From Simmondsia chinensis (taxonomy: Eukaryota > Streptophyta > Magnoliopsida > Caryophyllales > Simmondsiaceae): a stretch of DNA of 64,000 nucleotides. The DNA lies in NCBI GenBank assembly GCA_018398585.1, contig JAGTTD010000008.1:10862501-10926500 (forward strand), given 5' to 3'. This document shows positions 33,770 to 46,000 of this stretch, in pieces. The stretch's first letter is position 1. Each line of letters starts with the position of its first letter. Below the pieces are notes generated by a model. It saw only the letters and a program-made list of their open reading frames with translations. It did not search any database and was not told the DNA's origin. The position numbers and the translations under genes were made by a program.

Positions 33770-34440
33770 TATCTCATAACCTCCTTCACAATGCCATTCT
33801 AAAAATTAACCATAATTAGCTAATTAATTTATGTAAAATATTATTATTTTATAATATAGATTATCTCATAACCTAACTTTAGAATCTCATTCTAAATTTA
33901 ATCAGTAAAATTAATTAATTAATTTTAATTTAAAAAAGTACTGTAATATTATTTAGATTATCTAATAATCTACTTTTAGAATCCCATTCTAAAACTCAAT
34001 CAATTAATAGAAATTAATTTTTAATTCAAAATAATTTCATAATTTAGATTATCTCATAATCTATTCTTAGAATCTAGTTCTAAAATTAAATTAATAAGTA
34101 AAATTTAATTTCATTTAAAATCAGTAAAGTTTTAGAACTTAGACTATCCCATAGTCTTATTTAGAATCTCATTCTAAAACTAAATAAGCTTAGGCTATCC
34201 AATAGTCTACTGTAGAATCTTGTTCTAAAATTTAATTAATAAAATTTAACTTTTATTTTATAAATAAAGTTAATGATTTAGACTATCTCGTAGTCTATTT
34301 TAGAATCTTATTCTAAGACTAATTTAAAAATAATATTTATTTAAAAACAATACTAATTCACAACTTAGATTATCACAAAATCTAATTTAGAATCTCAATC
34401 TAAAGGGAAATTAATTAATGAAATAATTAATTAACATTTT
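33770..34440. repeat. AT-rich short tandem repeats in the copia leader
   Basis: The paired phrases AGATTATCTCATAATCTA and TTAGAATCTCATTCTAAA recur about eight times between 33770 and 34400, spaced about 85-100 bp. Each phrase is partly palindromic. No gene. Confidence 0.75.
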
Positions 34441-34687
34441 TTAAATTAAAATATTTAATTTTAAAATAAAATGTATCTAATCTTATTAGACCAATTTTAT
34501 TTGATTTCATAAAAAATAATTGAATCTAATCTCATTATATCAACTTTATCCAATTTTGTTAAAAAAAATATTTGAATCCAATCTCTTTAAATTAGTCTTA
34601 TCTGATTTTACAAATCTTAACCAAACGATCATTATCTCATAATGAAGATTATGTAATCCCAAATTTATAGGTCGTTGGATCTGAATT

Positions 34688-34920
34688 AACTATTAATTCT
34701 CTAACGGTTTAAACAATTTAAATCATCACTATAAACAACCAAGTTAACTATTAAATCTTTTAACCGATTTAAACTATTTAAATCGATACTTGAAATAACC
34801 TAGATAACTATTAACTCTTTTAACTTGTTTAAACAATTTAAATCGATACTTTAAATACCCTAGTTAACTATTAACTCCTTCAGTGATTTAAACAATTTAA
34901 ATCACTAATTCAAATAAGTT
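34688..34920. repeat. 60-bp tandem repeat, four units, copia leader
   Basis: AACTATTAACTCTTTTAAC followed by TTTAAACAATTTAAATCGAT recurs at about 34688, 34748, 34808 and 34866. The element's primer site lies 100 bp further on. Confidence 0.88.
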
Positions 34921-35014
34921 TTTCCTTCTTAATAAAATTTGTATTTTATTAAATTACAGATCTATTTATTTTGATCTTATTATACCTATTTATGTATAGT
35001 ACGAATGTAATCAG

Positions 35015-35034
35015 AGGCTGGCTTTGATATCAAT
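35015..35034 (-). other. Primer binding site of the Ty1/copia element
   Basis: The minus strand reads TTGATATCAAAGCCAGCC next to the LTR end, close to the TGGTATCAGAGC complement of initiator Met tRNA used by most plant copia elements. Confidence 0.75.
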
Positions 35035-36667
35035 TGTTGGGAAAAGATATAAATTTTGTTGGAAAAATAAACTCGATACTGATTGTTGGGATCACAATTT
35101 TTGAACTGTGGTCACAACATGCGGTACCTATTACAGCACTTAAAGTAGGAGGCTCTTCTTTCTACCTAAGCCCCCAATCAGAGAGTCACGCTTCAGGACA
35201 CCTCACATGCAAAAGTTCCCGGGAATAGGTTTATCTCTATAAACCCTTTGCCCTAACACCGGTTGTTGGAACGAATTTCAAAAATTCTTCCTAATTTTAT
35301 AACGTTTACACAGGGAAAGGGTCTAGAATTCATAATTCTAAACCTAGGGTTGAACTAAAATTCCTAATTTTAAATCTACAGATTTAAATTCATAATTTAA
35401 ATCTTTAGATCTAAATTCTTAATTTAGATCTACATGCCTTTTACTCTAATATATTAATAACAATACATAAGCTTAAACAGGCATATTAACGAATACTGTA
35501 AATAAATAAAAAAGCAAAAAACTAAAAGTAGAAAGAAAGAAGATCATACCTGAAATTGCTCCAATAATAAAGAATACCAAGAAAATCGAGATCTCGTGAT
35601 CTTCTACACAATAACCTCAAACTGCCTGGAGGGTGGGCTCCAAAAAAAACTAAGCTGAGGAAAGAAAATTTTCAATGGAAATTTTTCTCTCCAATTAGGT
35701 CTCTGAAAAAATTTCAAAAACCCTAAAAATTCTGTTTTAATTGAATGCCAACCTCTTAGAATAGACACCGCTATTTATAGTAGTATACGGGAGCGAAAAA
35801 ATACAAAATAACCGATGTGGGATTCGTTGGTCGAATACAAACACACAGTGTTTAATATACAAAAGAATCAAAATGACGAGTTTTACTTGAATACAAAGCA
35901 GTATACCTTTTTAAATTAAAACGTGTGCCATGTGATCCAATCTCCTTCGCCAGCGCCTGTAGGCACAGATTGTGCTTGGGTGAACCCAAGTGTGCCACAT
36001 GGCACATTCTGATTGGTCCGCGCCTGAATGCGCGAATCCTCACCTTAGGACCACCAGCGCGCGACACGTGGTTGGTCCATCCGCGTGGTTGCTAATAGCG
36101 ACCCCTGTGCAGTTTTCGTTCCTTTTTTTTTGCTTTGTTTCCCGCATGTAAAAATTCATTTTATGAATTTTAATTTTCAAAAATTATTTTATTTTATAAT
36201 TTTTAATTTTTATTCATCTCATAAACAATGTTTGGCAAATTAAATTTACCCATCTCATGGGTAAATAATTTATCTCATAAATTCTTTAATATTTTTCCTA
36301 TTGCAATAAATACACAGGCTTGCGCAAGGACCTCATGGACAATTTAAATCTAGCTCCAAATGGGTTAAATTAATCATCTCATCATATAATTTAATTAGCA
36401 TTTAATGAGACTCAATTCCACTAAATAAATCTCACTGCACCCCAGACATAAACCATTTGTTCGATATCTCCCTAATAGATTGTATTGATGACAACAACCT
36501 CTCCACTAGATGTCCATGACAAAGGATAAATATAACCACTACCATTATCCTTCTCACAGCTTCTCCATTAGTTACTGACTCGCCCTTCACTGAATAATTT
36601 ATTTATACATGGACAAATTCACAGTATAAATTTAAAATGTCAAACACTTGGAATACTTTGGCCAAAG
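35035..36667 (-). repeat. Ty1/copia 5' LTR, inner part
   Basis: It starts TGTTGGGAAAAGATATAAAT on the plus strand and parallels 28621-30190 of the other LTR. A TATA-like CTATAAATAG on the minus strand lies near 35775. It stops at GGCCAAAG where the chromovirus enters. Confidence 0.88.
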
Positions 36668-37077
36668 TGTTAAGCTTCAATTCAAAGATTGAATTTGACT
36701 TGTGAAAGAGAGAGATTAGATGAGAAGAGAATTGAAAGTTGAATGAGTGATTAGAGAAATTGATGGGAGGTAGAGAGAAATATCTCAAAAGATATTATGA
36801 ATTTTCATTGAATGAATCAAACTTGCACTTGACCAAGCTATTTATAGAAATCTAAAGACATTGCATCAAGACTAGGCTCTAACCGACTTAGAACAGCCCA
36901 GCTGCCATAATTGACCCAACCTTGACCACTTAACCGACTTAAACTAACGTACAAAAGCTTTGACGCCAAACAAATGGCAATACAAAACACTTAACAAGAC
37001 GCAACACTATACTATCCCTTAAGATAACCACTCTAAGCTTGATATAACAGCAACAAAGTAGCAGCAACGAGCCTCAA
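36668..37077 (-). repeat. 3' LTR of the chromovirus
   Basis: It matches the 5' LTR from TGTTAAGCTTC to about GAGCCTCAAG (37077). Beyond that the two diverge: here the sequence continues into integrase-end coding DNA, in the other LTR into CAGCTAGATCACAACA. A TATA-like CTATAAATAGC lies on the minus strand near 36840. Confidence 0.8.
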
Positions 37078-37079
37078 GA

Positions 37080-39880
37080 ATGGAAATTCTTCCCATGCTG
37101 CAAATTGCTTGTCCAAATTTACCCATTGCACCAATACTTCTTAAATTGTCCTGCCATTGACCTTCAGCTCCCAGGTAGCCAACACAACAGAAGGTTGCAA
37201 CAACATTACTCCGTTTGAACCAGCTTCTGGTGGTTCCTTTATGCTTTTCTTACCTTTCTACACCTGTTTCTTAAGCAATGACACACGGAAAACTGGGTGA
37301 ATGCATGAGTTAGTAGGTAAATTTAGTTTATATGCCACTTTGCTGATCCTTTCCACATTCTTGGAGGGACCAATGAATCGAGCACTTAGTTTGAGATTCT
37401 TCCTCACAGCTACGGTGGATTGCCTATATGGTTGGAGTTTGAGGAAGACCATATCTCCAATATTAAAATTCTTGTCCACACGTTTCTTGTTAGCATACGT
37501 CTTCATTCTTACTTGGGCTTGATGAAGATTATTCTTTAATAACTGCATCAATTGTCTTCTTTGTTGAACCAAATCAGCTACTTCATAAACTTGAGACATC
37601 ACCTTTTACAGCATAAAAGGATTTGGAGGATCATAGCCATAAAGTTCCTTGAAAGGAGTAGTCCCAATCGAAGCATGAGCATGTGTGTTGTACCACTGCT
37701 CCGCTAAAGACAACCATTTATTCCACTCCCTTAGATAAGTGAACACCATGCTTCTAAGGTATTGTTCAACACACCGATTGACTCTTTCTATCTGACCATC
37801 TGTCTGAGGATGGTAGGACAAGCTAAGAGCCAAAGTTGTCCCCAATAAGTTTGAATAACTCCCTTCAAATGTGAATGGTGAAGATCCTATCACGATCAGA
37901 TATAATGAATTGAGGTAATCCATGTAATTTGTAAATGTTTTCCAAGAAACATCTAACAAATTTCTCTGCTGCAATGGGCCGGACTAGAGCAATGAAGTGA
38001 CTAAACTTAGTGAAACGATCAACCACTCCCCAAATCACCTCCTTACCTTTTGATTTGGGCAATCGTTCGATGATTTCCATACTTATGTTCACCCAAGCTC
38101 CTTCGGGAACCTGAAGAGTTTGTAAAAGACCATGATACCTATGATCTCCAAGCTTGGTTTGTTGACAAACTTCACAAGCTTGAACAAATTCTGCCACAGT
38201 CTTTTTCAATCTAGGCCAATTAAAATAAGCTTTGATTCTTTGATAAGTGCCTTCAACCCTTAAGTGACCTCTCCAAGCATATTCATGAGAAGCACTAACA
38301 ATTTGATCTCTCAAGCCAGTGGAGGAGCCTAGGTACAACTTCCCTTTTAATATGACTATCCCTTTCATCACCGATACCTCAGCATTTGTAACAACATTGC
38401 TAGACCCCTTCACACTGAAGGCTGTAATACACTCTTGTGCAAAAGAGTCATCTTTATAGGAATTGTACACCTCTTCTACCCAAGATGGTAGAAAAATGGA
38501 CACAGCTCCACAAAATCCTTGCTCACAGTCCTCCAGTTTGCGCGATAATGCATCTGCAGCTATTTTCTCTTTTCCTTTTCTGTACTCAATGACATAGTTA
38601 AGGCCCAGCATCTTCATTAGTCCCTTCTTCTGAATTCTTGTAGCAATCTTTTGCTCTAGAAGATGCTTTAAAGTCTAATGATCAGTCTTTATAACAAACC
38701 TGCACCCATTCAAATGATGTCTCGACTTATCTACAGCTAGAAGTATCGCCAAGTATTCCTTCTCATAAGTAGACATTGCTTGATGCTCGAGACTTAGATC
38801 CTGACTGAGGAAGGCAATCGGCCTCCCATCCTGTGATAGGACTGCTCCAATGCCAGTTCCACTTGCATCTGTTTCAAGAATGAACTCCTCAGCAAAGTTT
38901 GGCATTGCTAAGACTGGAGCCTCACACATAGCTGATTTCAGAGCCTCAAATGCTGCTTGAGCTTGATCTGTCCATCTAAATGCATCCTTCTTAAGTAATT
39001 CCATTAGGGGCCTGGCAATAGAACCAAATCCAGCTATAAACTTTCGATAATAGCCTGTCAAACCCAAGAATCCCCGCAACTGCTTTAGAGTTACTGGAAT
39101 GGGCCATTCCTTCATGGCTTGAATCTTAGATGGATCTATTGAAACTCCCTTGCGCAATATCACATGGCTAAATACTCTAATTGTGTTTGCACAAATGAGC
39201 ACTTAGACAATTCTGCATAGAACTTGTGATTGCGCATTACTAGAAATACCTCCCTCAAATGCTTGAGATGATCTTCAAAAGAAGGACTGTAAATAAGGAT
39301 ATCATCGAAGAAGACCAACACAAAGCTTCTCAAGAATGGTTTGAAGGCATCATTCGTGGCAGCTTGGAAAGTAGCTGGAGCATTAGTTAAGCCAAATGGC
39401 ATCACCACAAATTCATAATGCCTGTGAGAAGTTTAAAAGGCAGTCTTGTATATGTCATGCTTAAGAACTCTGATTTGATGATAACCTTGCCTTAGATCAA
39501 GTTTGGTGTAGAAATGTGCTCCATATAGCTCATCTAACAAGTCATCTATGACAGGAATAGGGAACTTGTCATTTCCTATCAATGAGTTTAGCTGCCTATA
39601 ATAGATGCACATCCTAGCTGATCCATCCTTCTTTTTGATTAATATGACAGGAGAAGCGAAAGGGCTATAACTAAGCCTGATGAAACATGTCTTGAGCAAC
39701 TCTTCTACTTGCTTCTCAATCTTGGTCTTCTGAGCATGAGGATATTTATAAGGCCTTAGCTTTACTGGCTCAGCACTAGACTTAAGAGGAATGGCATGAT
39801 CAAGGTTCCTCTTTAGAGGTAAGATCTTAGGCTGTTCAAATATATCATCAAACTCCTCAATCAATGTTTACACTTCAGGA
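37080..39880 (-). pseudogene. Chromovirus pol: RT, RNase H, integrase, chromodomain-like end
   Basis: Reading down the minus strand: RT from 39864 (FASPVILIKKKDGSARMC, KLDLRQGYHQIRV, MPFGLTNAPATFQ, catalytic VFFDDILIYSP), RNase H from about 39060 to 38675 (RKFIAGFGS, then ILETDASGTGIGAVL and STYEKEYLAIL), H2C2 zinc finger (HLRVEGTYQRIKAYFNWP, CEVCQQTKLGDH), integrase core (GVVDRFTKFSHFI, HGLPQFIISDRD) and its C-terminus (VFLKLQPYRQ, RFIGPSKNVERISKVAYKLNLP). After a stop at 37258 a VLVQWVNL..AAWEEFPFL stretch at about 37085-37160 looks like a chromodomain. Several frame changes and stops show it is dead, but the catalytic DD is still legible. Confidence 0.88.
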
Positions 39881-40355
39881 GGAGGAATGACTCCCAAATC
39901 AGTTGGACAGATTGCAAACAGTTGGCCAATCCACTGATAGGCACCCTTCCTAAATCCACCCTGTAAGACTACTTTAGAACCTTAAGTCTCAAAAGTCACT
40001 GTTGGTTTTGCAAAATCAAAGATTACTAGAATGAAGGACCTCATCCAGTCAACTCCTAACACCATATTGCAACCACTTAATAGAAGAATCCTGAAATCAT
40101 AAGTAAACTGGTGCTCCTACATCGACCACTAAAATGCTTGGCATTTGTTCTGAGTGAGGATAGAGTTCCCATCTGCAACTCCGACTACCAAGGGATGGGT
40201 CTTGATCACCTCATGTTCCACTTTCCTTACCACTTTAGGATCAACAAAACTGCGAGTACTTCCGCTATCAATTAGTACAATGATTGATCTCTTGCCACCC
40301 TTTCCTTTGATCTGTGTGCTCCATTCTTAGTCAGGGCCTTCATGGAGATTTCAAT
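39881..40355 (-). pseudogene. Chromovirus aspartic protease region
   Basis: Near 40240-40290 the minus strand encodes VLIDSGSTRSFVDPKVV, the retroviral-type protease active site D-S/T-G. Downstream, CNMVLGVDWM (about 40040-40080) marks the usual end of the domain. Stops interrupt it. Confidence 0.8.
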
Positions 40356-41831
40356 TTAATCATCAATGATTTCCTCTGGTGACTTTTGGTCAGAACTATC
40401 TTCATCAACCTCAGATTCATTACTATCGGATTGCATACCAGCTTTAACACCTTTAGCAGAGATCAAGAACTTAGAACTGCACTTGTGCCCTGGTTGATAA
40501 GGCAGATTACACTTATAACACAGTCTTAAGAGCTTCCTCTCAACAGAACGAGTTGCCTTGGATCCAACTGAATCCTTCTGATAAGGTTTAGAACTTCCTC
40601 CCTTGAACTTAGTCCTGTCACTTGAAGTGAGGGTAGTAGCTTGAAGAAGCTTGGCTTTTGCATAAGCCTGGGATAGAGTTCTAGGCCCAATTACTTTCAT
40701 AAGATTTTTCAATTCTTGGCTTCAAACCACTTATAAAACTTGGGATATAATATGCCTCAGTTGCTTGAGGATAAGTGGCTATCATACTTGCCTTGAGATT
40801 CTCAAATCTCGTCATATACTCCTTACTGTTGTCGTTTGAAACACCTTATTGAAGTTATCAAGGATATCACTGGAATCCTCAACACCATAACGCTCGCATA
40901 GCTCTTCCAAAAATTCATCCCAAGAAAGAGTAGGATTGCTTTTCTATAAACCATAGAACCATACCTCAAGATCTCCGTGGAGGTGGACTGCTGCCAATTC
41001 CCCTTTCTCTGCTTCTCTTATGTAGTAGAAATGAAAATACCAATCACACCTTCTCAACCACGATAAAGGCTGTTTGCCATCAAATGGATCAATCTGAACT
41101 CGAGGTTGTCTGGCAACACTACTTCTTCCATTCAATTTTGCATCATTGCTTTCTGATCGATGCTTATGATGCTGATCAGGTGGATGATCTTGATGTCAAT
41201 TGTCCTCAAAAGGAGTTCTAAATTGCACATAAGAATCAGGAGGACGATCATTCTGTTTTGAATTCAAGCTTGATGACCGTGATTGCACTTGCTTAATTGG
41301 ATGATCTCGCGCTCTTGCAGCTACATCAACCTCTTGGGTTCTGATCTCAGCTGATTGCAATCGATCTTGAGGCCTAGCAGTCACTTGAACCAGAGGAGGT
41401 CTATTGAGTGATCCGTTTCTAGCTTCCTCAGCTACATTATGAGCTTGTGATTGCACTGCTTCAGGTGGAGGTATCAATTGACTTGCAAGTGAAAGTGCTC
41501 AAATTACATATGACTCTCCTTGCCTATTAATCTGATTTTGCAATTTAGTAAGCTTGTCCTCAAAGCTTTGTAACTTCTGCGACATTAGATCCTTATGCTT
41601 CTTATCACTACCTAATTGCACTTGTCTCAATTGATCAATACCATTATGATGCAAATTCTGAAACTGAATGTACATCTCATCCACGTGTTGCTTCAATTGA
41701 TCATTTGCAACAAATTACACCTCCCTTGGTGCATTAGCACCAACAACCGCAGCAAAGGACACATTTGGATCCACAAATGCTGCTGGATTTCCAGTTCCAG
41801 CTCCTAATCTAGTAGTTACTTCACTTGACAT
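40356..41831 (-). pseudogene. Chromovirus gag
   Basis: An ATG at 41829-41831 follows the primer site by about 60 bases and starts MSSEVTTRL. A coiled-coil-like Q-rich part (41499-41700) and a basic linker come next, then the gag core IDPFDGKQPLSWLRRCDWYF with GDLEVW (40944-41110). A CCHC knuckle LCYKCNLPYQPGHKC lies at about 40480-40530. At least four stops or frame changes split it. Confidence 0.8.
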
Positions 41832-41898
41832 GTTTGAATTGTTCTTTTTAGTCTTCGCCAGCCTGAATCAAGCTACAAATGATCGACTGATAGCAAGA

Positions 41899-41917
41899 AA
41901 CCGTCTCTGATACCAAA
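41899..41917 (-). other. Primer binding site of the chromovirus
   Basis: The minus strand reads TTTGGTATCAGAGACGG at the 5' LTR end, complementary in type to initiator Met tRNA. Confidence 0.85.
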
Positions 41918-42344
41918 TGTTGAGCTTCAATTCAAAGATTGAAGTTAACTTGTGAAAGAGAGGGATTAGATGAGAAGCGAATTGAAAGTTAGATGAGTGA
42001 TTAGTGAAGTAGATGAGAGTTTGAGAGAAATATCTCAAAAGATATTATGAATTTTCATTGAATGAATCAAACTTACACTTGATCGAGCTATTTATAGAAA
42101 TCTAAAGACATTGCATCAATACAAGGCTCTAACCAACTTAGAACAGCCCAGCTGCCACAATTGACCCAACCTTGACCACTTAACCGACTTAAACTAACAT
42201 ACAAAAGCTTTGGTGCCAAACTAGCGGCAATACAAAACACTTAACAAAACATAGGACTATACTATCCCTTAAGATAACCATTCCAAGCCCGATATAACAG
42301 CAACAAAGCAGCAGCAATAAGCCTCAAACAGCTAGATCACAACA
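41918..42344 (-). repeat. 5' LTR of the chromovirus
   Basis: 427 bp, TG...CA: on the plus strand TGTTGAGCTTCAATTC to CTAGATCACAACA. Confidence 0.88.
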
Positions 42345-43062
42345 GAAAGTTTTCAAACTATTTAAATATTTGTGAATCAACTAAGGGGACATATGTATCT
42401 CATAAGAGACTGTAGATTCCCTATTGAATACCTGATCCTTGTCAAACTTCACGTCGCTGCCTAGTGCATGTGGGAATTCAATCATGCATTTAGACCTTAC
42501 TTATTGTACACCAAAGTGACTAACACTCCACGCAAAAGTCCAGAATACCCTCAGGATTTAGAGTCATCATTCAAACAACACAATGTGAATTACTCATCTC
42601 TGATAGTAGTTTAGAAAGAAGTAGCCCATATTGTCCAACTCAGTGTGTCAATCTTATGAAACACACCAACCCAACACTTTTGGATGTCCATCCACGCGAG
42701 TAAGGCAAGTCATCTAAGAGGTTAGGTCATGGTCTTAACAGACAAGGAGTCCCAGCTCATCGTTGACCATGAATTATTCAAATAACATTCTATACCATTT
42801 GTTCCAAGTCTATCTGTAGGTAAATCTCATTATCCACTTAGAACAAACATGTAAAATGTAATTTGAGGACTACACCCATCTCATGGATGTCACCCAAAAG
42901 AAAATCACATGCAGTATAAATGCTCGCTCACACAAATTTAACTGGAAAACGACTGGGACTTCAATTTTTTTTATTAAATAAATTAATATGACTTCAATTT
43001 TTTTTATTAAATAAATTAATATACCCAGAATAAATCTGAATTTCAGGACACTATTTCTAACT
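42345..43062 (-). repeat. Ty1/copia 5' LTR, outer part
   Basis: It continues the copia LTR after the chromovirus (AAAGTTTTCAAACTATTT) and ends CACTATTTCTAACT, followed by target duplication GGGCG. A 40-bp duplication (GACTTCAATTTTTTTTATTA) occurs at 42958-43020. Confidence 0.88.
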
Positions 43063-43067
43063 GGGCG

Positions 43068-43660
43068 CGCCTTGGAAAGAATAAAGTAGCAAGGCGTGTT
43101 TTAAACCCGAATTTAAAATCAAGCGTTTTTCCTTGGCTTACGACATCATTTTCATTTTTTTAGTTTTATTTTTTAAAATGAAATGATTAATTAGAATGGC
43201 ATTCTATTAAGGACTGTATGATAATAATTTCTAAAAATTTTTACAAAAATATTTAATTATTCCAACCATTTAAGGGCTTATGTAATGTTACGCACAATAG
43301 TTTGGTAACATGGTACCTAATAAATTTTATTCACATATTTAATATTATTTAAAGAGTTAAACATCATGTGTGGCGTGAATGAGGTTAGAAGGCCATTTAA
43401 ATATATAGCTTTATGAAATATTTGATTTCATCAAGTAGGAGAATTTTTTCAAATAGGTATGATGAGAATAGAAAATTCAATAGTTGAATTATTTAAAAAG
43501 AAAATTCAAATGAAATTAGATTACATAGGAAGAATAACTAAAGGAACCAAATATGATTAGGATATTATTTAATAGTCAAGTGAAATTTATAATATTATTC
43601 TAATATTGATTATTAGATAATCACACATAAAAGAAAGATCCACCATTTAAAATTTCAAGT
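43068..43660. other. AT-rich DNA right of the copia element, nothing recognised
   Basis: No open frame, repeat or motif that I could name. Confidence 0.5.
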
Positions 43661-43669
43661 AGAAATGAG

Positions 43670-44400
43670 GTTCAGGAGTTGAATCCTCATAGCCTCCATC
43701 CCCACTCTAATAGTATAGTGGATAGGTTCTACTCCCCAAGGAGGGCGTTTATTTACAAAATACAATGTTACACTTCTTCAAGAAAGATAGAGGTATGCAA
43801 AAATAGATGCAACTACGCTGTCATGGAGCATCTTGTCAACTTGTACCAATATCTATGCAATGGTATACACTTGACTAGGATAGTATGTTAGTCTCCAATA
43901 GAGCATTGCAATATTGTCTTTGAGCCTAAGGTAGAAATGATGAGTTTATTATTTTCCGGAAGCATATTAATTGATAATAGTTCTTACCTTACTGATAGGT
44001 CTGTGCGGCCCTACTGCAGGGGAGTAACACGCTTATTAGTTTTGCCATCGCTGTACACGAAGAGAATGGTTAGGTGGATTTCATGCTTTTTTTTGTCCGT
44101 AAAACTTAGTTGCTAATGTTGACAAGACTTAAAACATCAAGTGGGAGTGAGCTTCTATAAATGAGTGCTCATGGCCTCTGTTTCTTGTCTAGCAGTATAA
44201 TAGGTGGACACTACTCTCTAAAGGGCGCGTTAATTTGCAAAGTACAAGGTTATTCCTCTTAGAAATAGACTGAAGTGCAGGAAAATGTGTACAGTCATGC
44301 TGCCATGGAGTACTTTGTGGACTTATTTGGATGTCTAGGTAGCAGTGTACACTTGACTAAGGTACTATATTAGCCCCATTGAGGAGCTCTGTTGTATGGC
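43670..44400. repeat. Duplicated module, two diverged copies
   Basis: A stretch at about 43680-43910 and another at 44150-44390 share landmarks in order: CCTC..TAGTATA.TGG, CTACTC.CC..AGG.CG, ATTT.CAAA.TACAA.GTTA, GCTG.CATGGAG and GTACACTTGACTA.G..A. The copies are about 470 bp apart and strongly diverged. No coding frame is shared, and I do not recognise the element. Confidence 0.6.
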
Positions 44401-44626
44401 TACAGAAGCAAAGGTAAGTGTGGTTACCTATAGTAGCTACTACTCCAGCCATGTGTTCACCTAGGGATCTTCATTAGATGTTACTATATCCCTTCGGAGT
44501 CCCTGCTGTGCGCTAGGATCCATGAACTCCAAGGACAGAGGCAAGGCAGTTCTAACATCCGCTTGTATAGAGAGTGATCCAAACTATATTTGGATTCCTT
44601 TTCTTGTCTCTTTTTTAGGACTACCA

Positions 44627-45360
44627 TCAATTAGCATGCCCTAATCTTGAGGTTGATCTTTGGGTTTTACCTGTGAGGTTTGAGGCTCCTCCATTGGTTG
44701 GGGGAAGTCTTCTTCGTGGTAAGTCATTCTTTTTGTCAGACCATGTTGGATTAACACAGTCCAGAGGCTCCACTAAGTTGATGCTGAGGGGACTATATTC
44801 CCGCTCTTCATCAGACATTCTTTAAGCTAGTGAATTATTGGCAAGCTGGTCCCACGAAGATTATTTACCATCAGAAGATGAGAAACTAGCCCATACCTTG
44901 AGCTTCTTACGTGGATATTTAACACTAGTGGCTAAAGGTCTCGATTCAATTGTTGGACCTTCGAGATCCATGAACTGAGTGCACTTGTCTTTGCAAACTT
45001 TGGTCTCTTTATCAGAGAGCTTGTTCAAGCAAGTCTCAAGTAGAGCTCTTCATTATGCTGCCTTCTTTTGAAGCAACCTCCCATTTTGAGTTCGTGTAAG
45101 GCTGGAAGAACCAACATCTTCTTACTCGAGGTGCCTACATTGGCAGCTAAATGTTGTCAATTGTTCGAGAATAGACAAACTTCTTCTTCGGAGAAATGGG
45201 TAAACTCGAGGATTTTGTATCCTCGAGGAGAAGGGTAATCCGTGTCACTGTAGTTTGGGTTTGGTTTACTGCACATGGGACCATTGACCCTTCTAATGCC
45301 TAGCTCATAAATCTGCTCAATAAGGAGGCCAATTGGTCTTGGAGGGGCATATTTAGCACA
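44627..45360 (-). pseudogene. Ty3/gypsy gag-like remnant
   Basis: Minus-strand reading at about 45190-45350 gives SKPNPNYSDTDYPSPRGYKI then EFTHFSEEE, which resembles the P.GY..P.F..FSGE pattern at the start of gypsy gag domains. Downstream frames (DLEGPTIESRPLATSVKYPR at about 44900-44970, and 63 codons at 44627-44818) match nothing I know. Broken by stops. Confidence is modest because only one short pattern supports it. Confidence 0.4.
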
Positions 45361-45999
45361 TGGTTATGCACCGACCTTGCGGACAATGTTAACTATTAAG
45401 TTTGGGGGTGGGAGAGGAAAATTTTTTTTAAAATTTGAACAAAATGTTTCAGAAAGTTTTCTTGTCTAGCTTTATTTTACTTTAAAAGTTGGCTTCAATG
45501 ACTCCTAGAGTTCGGAGCCTTTATATGGGGATGTAAATAGTGTCGGTCAACAAAAAGATTTTCTATTTTTCATAGTTTATCATTAATTTTTTAAAAATAT
45601 TTCATTACACATTGAACGTATTAAAAAAGATTTGAGATCTTATCATCATGCTTTTTGGGCAATTTTTCTACTCTTTTTAGCTCGTTTACTTTAATTGGAC
45701 TTGAATAACATGAGAATCAATTGTTTTTGTATTCTAATTGAAAAACATGATCGATTATAAAGCACTATCGTGATAAAATTATGGTGTTTGAGTTTACTAG
45801 TTAGCATGACTATTTTACCTTTCTTTCTGATTAAAAGATGCTCAAATCTGGATGCATTGCATTAAGATTATCATTTGAATAATAGATTTTGAAGAGTTAT
45901 GCTTAAGTCTAAAGAAACATATGGAAAAAAAGAGGGAAGCCTTTCCAAGCAACGCTATCCCATGTAAACGTTTATCATTTAGGATATGTTCTGGCCATC
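45361..45999. other. Unassigned AT-rich DNA
   Basis: AAGTTTGGGGGTGGGAGAGG at 45399 resembles a gypsy polypurine tract, but no LTR edge could be fixed next to it. No gene seen. Confidence 0.4.
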
Positions 46000-46000
46000 A

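Larger units (their letters stand above)
36668..42344 (-). mobile_element. Ty3/gypsy chromovirus, 5.7 kb, nested in the copia LTR
   Basis: LTRs of about 410-430 bp start TGTTAAGCTTCAATTC (36668) and TGTTGAGCTTCAATTC (41918). Flanking CAAAG (36663-36667) and GAAAG (42345-42349) are a 5-bp target duplication with one mismatch, and the copia LTR text resumes directly after it. Gag, protease, RT, RNase H, integrase and a chromodomain-like end follow in gypsy order on the minus strand. Short length and LTR size fit Reina-type chromoviruses; that lineage call is tentative. Confidence 0.9.
28621..43062 (-). mobile_element. Ty1/copia retrotransposon, decayed, carrying a nested chromovirus
   Basis: Homologous LTRs lie at 28621-30869 and 35035-43062, the second interrupted by a 5.7-kb gypsy element. 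Flanks give a perfect 5-bp target duplication GGGCG (28616-28620 and 43063-43067). A primer site complementary to initiator Met tRNA and a polypurine tract place the coding strand as minus. The internal 4.2 kb keeps remnants of gag zinc knuckle, integrase, RT and RNase H in Ty1/copia order, all broken. Confidence 0.88.
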
